Part shown: piece by piece, positions 26,988-36,637 of the stretch
Layout of the letters: every line of letters starts with the position of its first letter
Position numbering within the stretch: position 1 is the first letter of the stretch
Assembly (NCBI GenBank): GCA_031285565.1
Contig: JAITVY010000103.1
Location: forward strand, 1 to 51,608
Length of the DNA stretch: 51,608 nucleotides
Direction: 5' to 3'
Origin: Tannerella sp.
GTDB taxonomy: Bacteria > Bacteroidota > Bacteroidia > Bacteroidales > Tannerellaceae
The notes under the pieces: model-generated
The model's input: the letters and a program-made list of their open reading frames with translations, nothing else
What the model was told of the DNA's origin: nothing
The model's database searches: none
Program-made: the position numbers and the translations under genes

Positions 26988-27533
26988 TTATTGCCCTCCT
27001 TTGCCTTCTCCTACAAATGATTGGTGTTTGTTTTTGAACAGGACATTGAAAGAGGTAAGGCTACCATACGAACGTGTGATGTATTGCTGTAAGACAATCT
27101 TTTCTTCGTCACTCAGATTGCTGGTATTCACCTTCTGTTCAAGTACCCGCAAGCGGTCACGAATCATAATGATCTTGTTAAAGAAGTTTGAGATGGGTAT
27201 CTCGTAGGGTTTCAATTCCGGGTTCGATGGTTTCAGTATCAACATCCCACCTGACCATTTTTCAGCAATCGGTACAACTTCCTGAATGTCGGAATAGTCA
27301 CGTAATATCTTTTTCAGCGAATTTTCAATCATTTCCAGACTAACCAGATCGTCGTCTGGCTCGAGTAGATCAATGATCTCCAGTCCTTCATAACTCCGGA
27401 GAATCTCCCTGTTTCCAAATTCCATAAATGTGATAAGGTAACTCTTGGCCTTTACCTGAATAACTACTCCCTGGCCATATTCTTTATGTTTTACGCGAGA
27501 TCCTATTCCTAAAACTTCATATTCCATATCCAT
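26988..27533 (-). CDS. Conserved hypothetical protein with N-terminal Tudor/SH3-like fold
   Basis: This 181-residue protein has no signal or membrane segment. Residues 10-35 (GIGSRVKHKEYGQGVVIQVKA in part) match the small SH3/Tudor-like beta barrel also found at the C-terminus of UvrD-type helicases and in CarD-like proteins. The rest is mixed alpha/beta with a probable coiled coil (about 120-150) and ends with a flexible GEGKGGQ tail. A role in nucleic-acid or RNA-polymerase binding is a guess from the N-terminal fold. It has its own -7 box at 27559-27566. Confidence 0.6.
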   Translation of the reverse strand: MDMEYEVLGIGSRVKHKEYGQGVVIQVKAKSYLITFMEFGNREILRSYEGLEIIDLLEPDDDLVSLEMIENSLKKILRDYSDIQEVVPIAEKWSGGMLILKPSNPELKPYEIPISNFFNKIIMIRDRLRVLEQKVNTSNLSDEEKIVLQQYITRSYGSLTSFNVLFKNKHQSFVGEGKGGQ

Positions 27534-27558
27534 GTATTTTAAGGTTTTCCTTTAACTA

Positions 27559-27566
27559 CAAATATA
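27559..27566 (-). promoter_or_regulatory. -7 promoter box of the Tudor-like gene
   Basis: TATATTTG on the minus strand, 26 bases before the ATG at 27533; exact TAnnTTTG match. Confidence 0.4.
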
Positions 27567-27647
27567 GTGTTTATTGTAGTTAGTTACAAATAGAGCGAAA
27601 AATGATTAACATTATTTGCATACCCATACATCCGGATTTAATCTCAA

Positions 27648-27791
27648 TTATTCGTTTGGAAATGTTTCGTTGCTCTTTGCCAACAACACCAATCCGCCTA
27701 TGGCACCCAGATTCATGGTATTATCCAATGCCGAACTGGATACGATAACCATAGATCCTTTCTCTTTTAAGCCCTCGAACAACATATTCAT
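27648..27791 (-). pseudogene. Short remnant resembling the C-terminus of an SPFH/band-7 protein
   Basis: A 47-codon minus-strand frame (ATG at 27789-27791, stop at 27648-27650) reads MNMLFEGLKEKGSMVIVSSS, then ALDNTMNLGAIGGL, ending KSNETFPNE. The EGLKEKGSMVIVxSSA pattern resembles the end of SPFH/stomatin-like proteins, where it follows the long coiled coil. An in-frame stop sits immediately upstream and no other part of such a gene is nearby. I therefore consider it a deletion remnant, probably lost while neighbouring genes rearranged. The family call rests on a short match from memory. Confidence 0.45.
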
Positions 27792-27802
27792 TTATACACA
27801 GG

Positions 27803-28549
27803 CTATCTCTGTTGCTTAAGCATCCATTTATAGATTTTGGGGTATTTCTCATAAAGATACTGTATACCATGGCCTTCGCCTTTTAATTTTGTAAACTTTA
27901 TTTTCCCTTTGCATTGATTCAGTGCGTCCACAATCCGTTCTGTTTCAGAGATAGGTATCAGATCATCAGCAGTTCCATGAAATGTCCATACCGGAATGTT
28001 TTTAAGATTACAAATACGGATTGTATCACTATCATTACAACCTCCACACAAAGGTACTATCGCGGCAAATTTATCGGGGTAATCCATTGCAACTATAAAT
28101 GCGCCATACCCTCCCATACTTATGCCTGTAAGATAAACTTTCTCTATATCAATCCGGTATTCAGCAAGTAATTTTATATACAACGGCTCAAACCAATCAT
28201 CGATTGACCAATATTTATTATCAGGACATTGGGGTGATACGAGGATAAAATCGAAATCCTTCCCCTGGTCCACCAAATAAGGCAATCCATACTCTTTCAA
28301 CTTATTTAAGTCAGTCCCTTTATGCGAACCGCCATGGAGATAGATTACAAGGGGATAACTTCTGGTTTGCACTGCATAGTCCTTAGGTAAATACAGTAGA
28401 TAATTATAATCTGCTTTGGGCTTTGGCTGTGAGGGAGTAGTTACAAAACTTTGCGAATTAGTCGTTTGCCCTTTTACCTGATTGGTTAGAAAAACCGGGA
28501 GCAATGCTAAGCAGAAAAGTATTATCCTCATCTTATTAGTTTGTGGCAT
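27803..28549 (-). CDS. Secreted alpha/beta-hydrolase, PHB-depolymerase/esterase type
   Basis: The 248-residue protein has a signal peptide (ends NQVKG-Q; a start at the inner ATG, 28531, would also serve). The hydrolase core shows the oxyanion region YLHGGSHKG, the nucleophile elbow TGISMGGYG (Ser144), the acid in HGTADDLIP (Asp195 or Asp196) and His227 in GEGHG. This resembles feruloyl or acetyl esterases and the small peptidase-like hydrolases of glycan-degrading Bacteroidetes. It lies between a remnant and an unrelated lipoprotein gene, so context does not fix the substrate. Confidence 0.82.
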   Translation of the reverse strand: MPQTNKMRIILFCLALLPVFLTNQVKGQTTNSQSFVTTPSQPKPKADYNYLLYLPKDYAVQTRSYPLVIYLHGGSHKGTDLNKLKEYGLPYLVDQGKDFDFILVSPQCPDNKYWSIDDWFEPLYIKLLAEYRIDIEKVYLTGISMGGYGAFIVAMDYPDKFAAIVPLCGGCNDSDTIRICNLKNIPVWTFHGTADDLIPISETERIVDALNQCKGKIKFTKLKGEGHGIQYLYEKYPKIYKWMLKQQR

Positions 28550-28686
28550 ATGACCAAAATCCTTAGTTAGTTAATTTATTACAGTTTGTAAAATTAACCA
28601 ATCTTTGACAAGCAGAAACTATTATCCCCCTAAAACATTCAAGTAATAAGGAGATTGTGTGTGATACAGACTTGCCAGGAAAGCAC

Positions 28687-29445
28687 TTAATCATCAACCT
28701 TCCACGGATTTATCAGCTTTGTAATTTGCTGTCCTTTCACCCGGAAAACCCCGGCTTCAGGATATTTATCCCTGAAATATAAGGTATAGTCTTTGATGAA
28801 GTAAAAATCTACATCTTCAATGTTTGGTTGAGGCTTGGAGTCATTAACTACAATATCCATTAAATAATGCTGTTCCAACCCATTATAGCGAAAAACTATA
28901 CTATCGTTTTCTCCTTCATAAAACGTACCCTTTATTAAATCCCCCCCTCCAGCCGGGTGTACAGATAGCTCTCCGTCACTTCTTGTGTAATACGTCAACA
29001 CATATGTTGTACCTATAGCATGTGGATATAGGTCTTCCATCTCTTTTTCAATTACTTCTTTGTACGATTCATCTATTACTTCTACAATTGTAGATAAACG
29101 ATCAAGAGAATAATATATTTCAGAAACCACAACTTCAACATTCACCCTAAACAATTCTTCATTATTTCCTCCAAACACCAAAAATCTTGTAGCTCCTAAT
29201 TTTTTCGGAATTATATTCAGGCTATTCTCATCCATTGTAACATCAATAATCTCAGGGTTATTAATTTCTACTTTCCAATCCTGGTGGTTCGGATCAATTG
29301 AAACACCATAACCACTCATTATTCCTAAAGTAACATCTGTAGGATAACTGTATATCCGGTCTTCTTCATCTTCGTCACAGGATGTTATTACGGCAAACAG
29401 GAAAAGGAGTAATAGTATGTTCAGGTAGTATTTCTTTTGTATCAT
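28687..29445 (-). CDS. Hypothetical lipoprotein
   Basis: The 252-residue protein has a lipoprotein signal MIQKKYYLNILLLLFLFAVI followed by TSC (Cys23) and an acidic DEDEED stretch, which in Bacteroidetes often favours surface export of lipoproteins. The body is beta-rich, with a probable Ig-like fold around residues 30-105. It contains no catalytic motif I recognise. The neighbour upstream (30013-29516) is also an uncharacterised envelope protein with the same orientation, 70 bases away. Confidence 0.65.
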   Translation of the reverse strand: MIQKKYYLNILLLLFLFAVITSCDEDEEDRIYSYPTDVTLGIMSGYGVSIDPNHQDWKVEINNPEIIDVTMDENSLNIIPKKLGATRFLVFGGNNEELFRVNVEVVVSEIYYSLDRLSTIVEVIDESYKEVIEKEMEDLYPHAIGTTYVLTYYTRSDGELSVHPAGGGDLIKGTFYEGENDSIVFRYNGLEQHYLMDIVVNDSKPQPNIEDVDFYFIKDYTLYFRDKYPEAGVFRVKGQQITKLINPWKVDD

Positions 29446-29515
29446 ATCAGATTTATTTTGTATAGATATTTACAACGTATTATTCTGGTATTTATTTCAA
29501 ATAAAATATGGCATT

Positions 29516-29989
29516 TTAATCATGTAACTTACTATAGTAAATGATTAAATCCGGCGATTTAAAACCAATTTGATGATCACCCCTAAAAAGAGTATAATAG
29601 TAATTTATATCTGACGCAGGATGAATCTTTTCTTTACACATCAATTCTATTGCTCTTTCATTAAAGTAATTACAGGACGAATCGTCTAAATATTTATGTG
29701 ATTGAACTTTTTCCAATACTTTCAGAAAATCTGAATGATTTAACCGATAAATCGCAGTTGTATATTCAGCTTCATGATATTTCTTACAAACAACTTTGCA
29801 TGATGGGAGTGAATCCTCTGCATAATATTCCATATAACGAATATAAACCAAATCATGCGGAGGTGTATAAACAGTATAAAACATTAATCCCACAAATAAA
29901 GCATACAATACAACAAGAGATACTAAAAATATCAGAAAACAACTTATGATAATCTTTATGGTGCCCTTTATATAAAATTTTAGATTCAT
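29516..29989 (-). CDS. Hypothetical single-pass membrane protein
   Basis: I start at the ATG ending at 29989 (157 residues, MNLKFYIKG); an ATG eight codons upstream (30013) is the alternative. One long hydrophobic helix (about residues 10-40) is followed by a soluble domain of about 115 residues with four cysteines (CKVVC, CNY, MCK). I recognise no family. Low GC and lack of recognisable relatives suggest a strain-variable gene. Confidence 0.5.
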   Translation of the reverse strand: MNLKFYIKGTIKIIISCFLIFLVSLVVLYALFVGLMFYTVYTPPHDLVYIRYMEYYAEDSLPSCKVVCKKYHEAEYTTAIYRLNHSDFLKVLEKVQSHKYLDDSSCNYFNERAIELMCKEKIHPASDINYYYTLFRGDHQIGFKSPDLIIYYSKLHD

Positions 29990-30238
29990 TGCATTCTCAT
30001 TAATAAACGTCAAATATTTTCAATCTTTTATTTCACAACCTGTTACTCTGTCAAATAATTTATAACCTCAACATAGGTTATAATATCTATCTCAACAATT
30101 AATAGAATAACGTCTGATTACTATTCATATTTTCAAAGGTGATCTTTTTCTTAATAATCAACTATTTTTTTATCTCTGAGACAACCTTCTGTTTCATATT
30201 GTCTGGCATAACTGAATAGATCATATTTTTATTACAGG

Positions 30239-30254
30239 TATTTTTGTAGTTTTG
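30239..30254 (+). promoter_or_regulatory. Tandem -7 boxes before the hybrid two-component gene
   Basis: TATTTTTG (30239-30246) and TAGTTTTG (30247-30254) both match TAnnTTTG and sit end to end. Transcription would start around 30251-30260, which rules out a GTG start at 30254 and supports the ATG at 30290 or 30311. The rest of the interval 30014-30238 shows no gene. Confidence 0.45.
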
Positions 30255-30289
30255 TGGTACAGAATGTTTCGAGTAGCGAGAAACAACTG

Positions 30290-33200
30290 ATGAAATCGAA
30301 CCCGAAATATATGAGAGCTATTCTTTTTCTTTTTTCATATCTGTTAATTGTAGGTGCTGCATGGTCAAAAAATGCGGAGAACTATTATTTCAGGCATTAT
30401 ACAAACAAGGATGGCCTTTCGCATAATACCGTATATTGTTCGTTGCAGGACAAGAAAGGATTTATGTGGTTCGGTACGGACGATGGTTTGAACCGGTTCG
30501 ACAGTTATTCGTTTCAGGTATTCCGGTATAACTCACGTTCGAACACAGAAAATCAGCTTTTACATAACCGGATCATAAGTCTTTTTGAAGATTCTTCGGG
30601 AAAAATCTGGATATGTACAAACGCTGGTGTTTGCTGGTATGATTACGAGACTGACGCTTTTCATCCGTTTAGACTGGTTGAGCAGGCAGCAACTCCATAT
30701 TATGCAGATCAGATAGCAGAAGATAACAATGGTAATCTTTGGTTTCGGGCTTACTCCCGCATTACCCGGTATAATCCTGAAAGCAAGGATTTCAGGGTTT
30801 ATCCATCGGAAGAGTCCGGCTTTCATTCCGTAACAATGACCATGACGGAAAAAGGGACTCCTGTGTTTGCCGATGCTTCTTCCCTTTTCACTTTCAATCC
30901 TGACAATGAAAAGTTTAATAAAATCACCTCTCTTGAATCATGCCTGAAAAATAACCTGACGGTCATACGGACATTGTTTGAAATCCCGCAGACGGGTTAT
31001 TTTATCGGCACCGACCTGGAAGGTTTGTTGTTGTACCGTCCGGAAACCAGCGATACGGAGACAATCATTCCTGATATTTATGTAAGGACGATCATACCAT
31101 ATACTGCCGGAACCTATTGGATAGCTTCCGAGTCGGGTATTTATATATACAATTTACTTGATAAATCAATCGTCAATATCCGTAAATCATTGACAAACGA
31201 ATATACAATAGCCGACAATGCCGCTTATTCACTTACCAAAGACCGGGAAGGGGGCATCTGGATCGGTTCGTTTTTTGGCGGGATTAATTACCTACCTAAA
31301 AATCATAACCATTTTACGTACTATATAGGTGGTAAAACACACACAGGAATGCTGGGTAATACCGTACGTGAAATCGTTCCGGATCAATATGGTAACTTAT
31401 GGCTGGGAACGGAAGATAACGGGATCAATTGTTTCAATCCCAAAGACAATACAATGGTAAACTATTCTTTATTGAATACGGAACGGAAATTAACTGCCAC
31501 CAATATTCATGGTCTGTTTGCCGATGGAGATACACTCTGGGTCGGTACATTCAATAAAGGCATCGAATTGCTGGATATCCCTACCGGTAAGGTGATTAAG
31601 CAGTATACACAATCCAATACGAATAACGGGCTTATCTCTAATTTTATCCTTAGTTTTCTCAAAACAAAAAGAGGTGATTTCCTTGTTGGGACATCCGGAG
31701 GTGTTGTTGCCTTTGACAAAAAGAGGAATTCATTTAGCAGATGGAAAGGTATAAATGGATTGGTCAGGCAATTCCTGGAAGATAAAGAGGGGAATATATG
31801 GACTGCTACGGATAACGGATTGTATAAATATATACCAGCCCATACCGGAGCAGATGGCAAAAAAAAAGAAGAAGAAGTCAGCAGATATACATCGGATCCG
31901 GCATCCGGCGGACAAGGATTGGGTAGTTCAAATACGACATCCGTATTTGAAGACTCAAAAGGGCGTATCTGGGTTACCACCGTATATGGTTTTTCCTTGT
32001 ATAATAAAGAGACCGACTCTTTCAACCGGATTACAACGGAAGACGGTCTTCCAAGTAATATCATCTACCGTATTGTAGAAGATGATGACGAACTGTTTTG
32101 GATATCAACTGCCAATGGCCTGGTTAAATTCAATCCTCAAACATATGTAATGCAGACTTTTACATATACAGATGGGTTGCACGAGACTCAATTCAACTTT
32201 TCATCGTCATACAAATCTCCGGAAGGCCGCATTTATATGGGTACAATCAATGGAATGATATCTTTCCATCCCCGGAATTTCACCAAAGATTCTTATACAC
32301 CTCCACTTTTCATTACCCGTATCCAGGTTGCAGACAGCCCGGATAAAAACACGTATTTGCTGAATAACAACCCCGACAATCCTTATATACTTCAATTACC
32401 TTATAATTCAGCGACTTTTACGGTTTCTTATATTGCGCCGGGCTATACTTCGCCCGATGCCGTCAAATATTCCTACATGCTGGAAGGAAGTGATAACGAA
32501 TGGGTAAATATGGGCAGGAATAAAGAAGTTACATTTGCAAACCTGGCGCCAGGGAAATATACATTTAAGGTACGTTCAACAAACAGCAACGATACATGGC
32601 AGAATAATGAACAAGTTATGCAAATCGTCATTACCCCTCCATTCTGGGCTACAGGTTGGGCATTTGCGTTTTATGGACTATTGCTAATCGGTATAGTGAT
32701 CCTTTTCTACAGGTATAAAAAACAGAAGTTCTTCAGAAAGGTGCAACGTAGCCAGGAGCTTTTTGAGGCAGAAAAAGAGAAAGAGTTATATGATGCCAAA
32801 ATACAGTTTTTTACATTTATCACCCACGAGATCCGTACTCCGTTGACCCTGATTAAGGCTCCGCTCGAAAAGGTTATGAAATTAAATGAAGGTTCGGAAA
32901 AAACCAGGCAGAACCTGCAAGTCATAGAGAAAAACACACAACGTTTGCTGGATTTAAGTAACCAGCTACTCGACTTTAGAAAAACAGAAAGCCGGGGATT
33001 TCGCCTGAATTTTGTTAAGACAAATGTATCTGTCGTCCTGGAAAACATACTAACCCCTTTCTATACGATTTTCCGGAACGAGGGGAAAAACTTTTCCGCC
33101 CATTTGCCCGAAAAACATGTATTTGCATATATCGACCGAAATGCATTCACTAAAATAGTAACCAATCTCCTGACGAATGCATTAAAATATGCGACTGACC

Positions 33201-34303
33201 GGATTGATTTACAGATGACGGCTTCTGATGAAGTAAACCAGACATTCAGTATCACCATAGTAAATAACGGCTTTTTAATTCCCGAAGAAGAGAGCGAAAA
33301 CATTTTTACACCCTTTTACCGCTTAGAAGAGACCCAAAACAGGCAGGGAAGCGGAATCGGGTTATCCCTTTCGCGTACATTGGCCGAATTTCATCATGGC
33401 ACTCTCGTTTTTCATGCCACAGAGGACGGATTAAACCAGTTTACGCTGACGCTGCCGGTTAAACAAAACGATTATAGTTTTGACCTGATGGAAGAATCCG
33501 TACAACCGGATCCTGCAGCTAAAACAGTGGCGGCCGATACGGGTAGTAAGCCAGTATTGTTGGTTGTAGAGGATCAGCCGGATATGCGTAAATTTATAGT
33601 AGATGAAATCAGTGCTACATATAAGGTTTTGGAGGCTGAAAACGGAAAAGAAGCGCTGGAACTATTAGGCAACAACATGGTGCATCTGATTATTTCGGAT
33701 ATCATGATGCCGGTAATGGATGGTTTTGAACTATGCGATAAAGTAAAAAATGATGTACAGTTTAGCCACATTCCTTTTATCCTGTTAACGGCACAGCATA
33801 ACCTGCAATCACGTGTGACAGGTCTTAACCAGGGCGCAGACGCTTATATGGAAAAGCCTTTTTCGCTGGAACATCTTTCAGCCCAAATAGAGAACCTATT
33901 GCGGAACAGGGAAATACTTCGCAAAGCATACGTGGAAAAGCCTTTGACTTCAACGCAATCATTGGCCTCATCTCCCGTTGACGACCGGTTTCTTCAAAAA
34001 TTAAACGCATATATCCTGGAAAATCTTACGAACGAACACTTAAGTGTCGAAATGATTGCCGGAAACATGAATATGAGTAATTCAAGCCTGTACCGGAAAG
34101 TTAAGGGTATATCCGGGATCTCGCCTGTTGATTTCATACGGATTATCCGCCTGAAAAAAGCCGTTGAACTGATGCATTCGGGAGAAAAACGAATCAATGA
34201 AATTGCATTTGCTACCGGCTTCTCTTCCCCGGCTTATTTCTCTACCTCGTTCCAGAAACAATACGGTAAATCTCCATCGGAGTTTATGAAAGAGTTAGGA
34301 TAA
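30290..34303 (+). CDS. Hybrid two-component system sensor/regulator (HTCS)
   Basis: The 1337-residue single polypeptide senses a glycan fragment outside the cytoplasm and activates transcription inside. A signal/anchor (1-27) precedes a periplasmic double propeller of Reg_prop repeats (about 35-690, with many DxxGxxWxGT motifs), a Y_Y_Y domain (about 700-775) and a membrane helix (about 790-812). Then come HisKA with His846 in THEIRTPLT, HATPase with NLLTNALKYA (about 952) and GSGIGLSLS, a receiver with Asp1137 in ISDIMMP, and an AraC-type HTH (about 1240-1335). All phosphorelay residues are present. I chose the ATG at 30290 because of promoter position. Nearby GH127 and GH43 genes are likely targets. 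Confidence 0.93.
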   Translation: MKSNPKYMRAILFLFSYLLIVGAAWSKNAENYYFRHYTNKDGLSHNTVYCSLQDKKGFMWFGTDDGLNRFDSYSFQVFRYNSRSNTENQLLHNRIISLFEDSSGKIWICTNAGVCWYDYETDAFHPFRLVEQAATPYYADQIAEDNNGNLWFRAYSRITRYNPESKDFRVYPSEESGFHSVTMTMTEKGTPVFADASSLFTFNPDNEKFNKITSLESCLKNNLTVIRTLFEIPQTGYFIGTDLEGLLLYRPETSDTETIIPDIYVRTIIPYTAGTYWIASESGIYIYNLLDKSIVNIRKSLTNEYTIADNAAYSLTKDREGGIWIGSFFGGINYLPKNHNHFTYYIGGKTHTGMLGNTVREIVPDQYGNLWLGTEDNGINCFNPKDNTMVNYSLLNTERKLTATNIHGLFADGDTLWVGTFNKGIELLDIPTGKVIKQYTQSNTNNGLISNFILSFLKTKRGDFLVGTSGGVVAFDKKRNSFSRWKGINGLVRQFLEDKEGNIWTATDNGLYKYIPAHTGADGKKKEEEVSRYTSDPASGGQGLGSSNTTSVFEDSKGRIWVTTVYGFSLYNKETDSFNRITTEDGLPSNIIYRIVEDDDELFWISTANGLVKFNPQTYVMQTFTYTDGLHETQFNFSSSYKSPEGRIYMGTINGMISFHPRNFTKDSYTPPLFITRIQVADSPDKNTYLLNNNPDNPYILQLPYNSATFTVSYIAPGYTSPDAVKYSYMLEGSDNEWVNMGRNKEVTFANLAPGKYTFKVRSTNSNDTWQNNEQVMQIVITPPFWATGWAFAFYGLLLIGIVILFYRYKKQKFFRKVQRSQELFEAEKEKELYDAKIQFFTFITHEIRTPLTLIKAPLEKVMKLNEGSEKTRQNLQVIEKNTQRLLDLSNQLLDFRKTESRGFRLNFVKTNVSVVLENILTPFYTIFRNEGKNFSAHLPEKHVFAYIDRNAFTKIVTNLLTNALKYATDRIDLQMTASDEVNQTFSITIVNNGFLIPEEESENIFTPFYRLEETQNRQGSGIGLSLSRTLAEFHHGTLVFHATEDGLNQFTLTLPVKQNDYSFDLMEESVQPDPAAKTVAADTGSKPVLLVVEDQPDMRKFIVDEISATYKVLEAENGKEALELLGNNMVHLIISDIMMPVMDGFELCDKVKNDVQFSHIPFILLTAQHNLQSRVTGLNQGADAYMEKPFSLEHLSAQIENLLRNREILRKAYVEKPLTSTQSLASSPVDDRFLQKLNAYILENLTNEHLSVEMIAGNMNMSNSSLYRKVKGISGISPVDFIRIIRLKKAVELMHSGEKRINEIAFATGFSSPAYFSTSFQKQYGKSPSEFMKELG

Positions 34304-34307
34304 TAAA

Positions 34308-35432
34308 CTATTTGAATGAAACAGGATTTTTATCATACTCTTTCTTTGCCCTTACGTACCCCCGGTAATCACTGAATCCGGCTTTAAAAGCCCGTTCCTT
34401 ACCAGCAAAATGAGTACCTTTCGATTCAAAACCAAGTTCCTCATATTCCTTCAACCGCCAATAGTTAATAAAACGGCGAAAATTCATACCGTATTCCTGA
34501 TTAATAAAAGCAGACAAATACGTACGATTGGTATTCAGCACCACGATGAGGTCGGTAATTTTAAGTTCAGGGTTAAGATATGGTTTTTCCTCACGGAAAT
34601 ATTGTTCAATAACATTCCTGGAAAGTCCGGTTTGCTTTTCATTACTACTTTCTACTTCTTCATCATTGGGTGAAATGATGATATAATTGATAGCAAACAG
34701 GTTATAACATAAGATAACATCCTGTAATATCGTGAGAATAAGAGTCATAAAAGTTAATGCGGACTGCATAAATGCATCACTACCCAGTAAAAAGAATAAA
34801 ATAGTAACAGGTAGAGTTCCTAATGTTAAAATACACAATACGTAAAACCATCGTAAAGAAGAACGGTGTTCATCAGCTGAATAGTTTATAACAGTTTTCC
34901 TGTAGTTGCGTATCCGGAACAAACACAAGCATGAACAGATAATATTATAAAGGAAAAATACGAGAGGCTTGGAAGTAAAAAGAGCAGTATAAGCTTCATA
35001 TCCTTCGGGTACAACACTGCGGTTCATTACTATAGACAGTTGTATATCGAAGGGGACAAAGAACGACCAGATAAAAAGTGTTCCGGCAATAAGTAACGGA
35101 ATCAGATAATGTACAAAAGAAAACCGTTCGTTTTTTTGTGTAGTGGTCAACAAAAAAGCTATATGATAAATAATTACCTGCGAAAAGAGCATGGATAGGT
35201 AAGTAAAAGATTGTACATATGCAAAAGCTACAGGCAGGGCTACATAAAACACCATGCTTAACCAAAAGAACACAGAACATAAATATACAGCTATCACAAG
35301 TAATACTTCCTTGGGCTTTGTGTGTTTCTGATTTTTCCTGTGAGCAAAGAGCATCAACAGGCAGCAGAAAAAAGAGACGAGCATAGGTGCTGAAAAAGTC
35401 AGGACCTGCAATATATTTTGTGTATCTGTCAT
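34308..35432 (-). CDS. Membrane-anchored AraC-family regulator, tandem copy A
   Basis: The 374-residue protein has about seven hydrophobic segments (residues 1-240), a short charged linker, and an AraC double HTH (about 265-365) with LKITDLIVVLNTNRTYLSAF, NQEYGMNFRRFINYWR and KAGFSDYRGYVRAKKEY. It clearly resembles its upstream neighbour (35432-36537): both share HYLIPLLIAGTLFIWSFFVP-like sequence, so the pair arose by duplication. Its ATG overlaps the neighbour's stop as TAATG, implying coupled translation. It ends four bases from the convergent HTCS gene. A direct role in sensing membrane-accessible signals is inferred. Confidence 0.82.
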   Translation of the reverse strand: MTDTQNILQVLTFSAPMLVSFFCCLLMLFAHRKNQKHTKPKEVLLVIAVYLCSVFFWLSMVFYVALPVAFAYVQSFTYLSMLFSQVIIYHIAFLLTTTQKNERFSFVHYLIPLLIAGTLFIWSFFVPFDIQLSIVMNRSVVPEGYEAYTALFTSKPLVFFLYNIICSCLCLFRIRNYRKTVINYSADEHRSSLRWFYVLCILTLGTLPVTILFFLLGSDAFMQSALTFMTLILTILQDVILCYNLFAINYIIISPNDEEVESSNEKQTGLSRNVIEQYFREEKPYLNPELKITDLIVVLNTNRTYLSAFINQEYGMNFRRFINYWRLKEYEELGFESKGTHFAGKERAFKAGFSDYRGYVRAKKEYDKNPVSFK

Positions 35433-36537
35433 TATTCTTTCCCGTAGTTTTGAGGGTTATCAAAAATATCTTTTGCCCGCAGATAACTGCGATAAGAAGA
35501 GAATCCGGCCATCTCTGCCAATTCGCGTAAACTTTTCCCGGTGTTTGAAGGTAAGCGGCTAAGTCTTTCCACTTCGCGCAAACGGTGTTGATTGATATAA
35601 CGCGAAAAAGTCATTCCATATGTACGGTTGATAAATCCGGATAGTTTACCGGCATCCATATGCAAACTCTCTGCCAGATCTGCCAGTTTGAGATCCGGAT
35701 CATGGTATGGCTTATATTTCCGGAGCCATCTCTCTAACCTGTTTTTTGAGAGTAAGTTTTTACTGAAAGTCCGTACTGTAATAAGCGTAAAGAATTTGCG
35801 CCCGATTACCATATAAGTAAGTACAATATGCTGACAAATAAAAAAACAAACTATCACAAAATAAATTGCTGACCGGAGTATATCCGAACGCAAAGAAAAA
35901 AAAGTAACAAGTGAAGCTAAAAATAAAGTAACTGTGAAAGCCATTAACAGAATCAACCAATGCTTAATTTGCTTAGCATTCTCCTGATTCGGATGTATAC
36001 GATAGTAATCCCTATACAAACTAATAAAAGAAAGCACCATATAAATGAACGTAATTACGAAACGCATCAAAGGCTTGGACAAAAAGAACCGGGAATAGAC
36101 TTCCCATCCGGGATAAACAGCCCCCTACCCAGGGCTAAGGAGTGTTGCACATCTGCCGGCACAAAAAACGACCAGATAAAAAGGGTCATACTGATTAGGA
36201 TGGGAAGCACATAATGCAGCCATGAATACCGGTCATGGCGACTTTGTACTGTTATCACCCGTATGAATTTATAAAACAAGATGGGTGCCATAAGAATGGA
36301 CAAATAGGCCAAGGAATTTATATAGATAAAATACTGTGGTAGAAATGCATAAATAAAAGTAGAAGCCCAGCCTATGGCAGAGAAAAAGAAAAAAGAAAGA
36401 AGTGTTTGTTTTATACGTACCTCTTTAATGGTAAGACTGTCTTTAAAAGAAAGCAATAAAACCAATTCCCAGGTAAGTGCAGAAAAAAAGGGGGCACATG
36501 CAATAATAATGTTAACAATGAGTGCTGCATTTTCCAT
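35432..36537 (-). pseudogene. Membrane-anchored AraC-family regulator, tandem copy B, one-base frameshift
   Basis: The N-terminal frame (start ATG ending 36537) encodes membrane segments up to LFIPDG, then runs out of frame. The downstream frame continues EVYSRFFLSKPLMRFV and then the rest of the membrane domain and the AraC HTH (KLADLAESLHMDAGKLSGF, GFSSYRSYLRAKDIF). Adding one C to the plus-strand TTCCCA at 36103-36105 restores a single frame of about 368 residues that aligns end to end with copy A. The break therefore sits between two membrane helices. The soluble HTH could still be made from an internal ATG (36082). Sequencing error is a serious alternative. Confidence 0.82.
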
Positions 36538-36637
36538 TTTACAAAAATAGTGCATTTTCGCAAAACAGAAAGCCTCCAAATCCACCTGGAATGGTTAAAT
36601 CGCTGATATTTTAGTTAAAAGACAAAAGTAGGATTGA

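Noticed and set aside
30254..30289. GTG at 30254 as start of the hybrid two-component gene
   Set aside because: It coincides with the -7 promoter boxes, so it would lie at or before the transcription start; the ATG at 30290 gives a proper signal peptide.
31755..32078. 107-codon plus-strand frame inside the hybrid two-component gene
   Set aside because: It is an alternative-frame shadow of the propeller coding sequence, with no domain and a run of lysines from an A-rich stretch.
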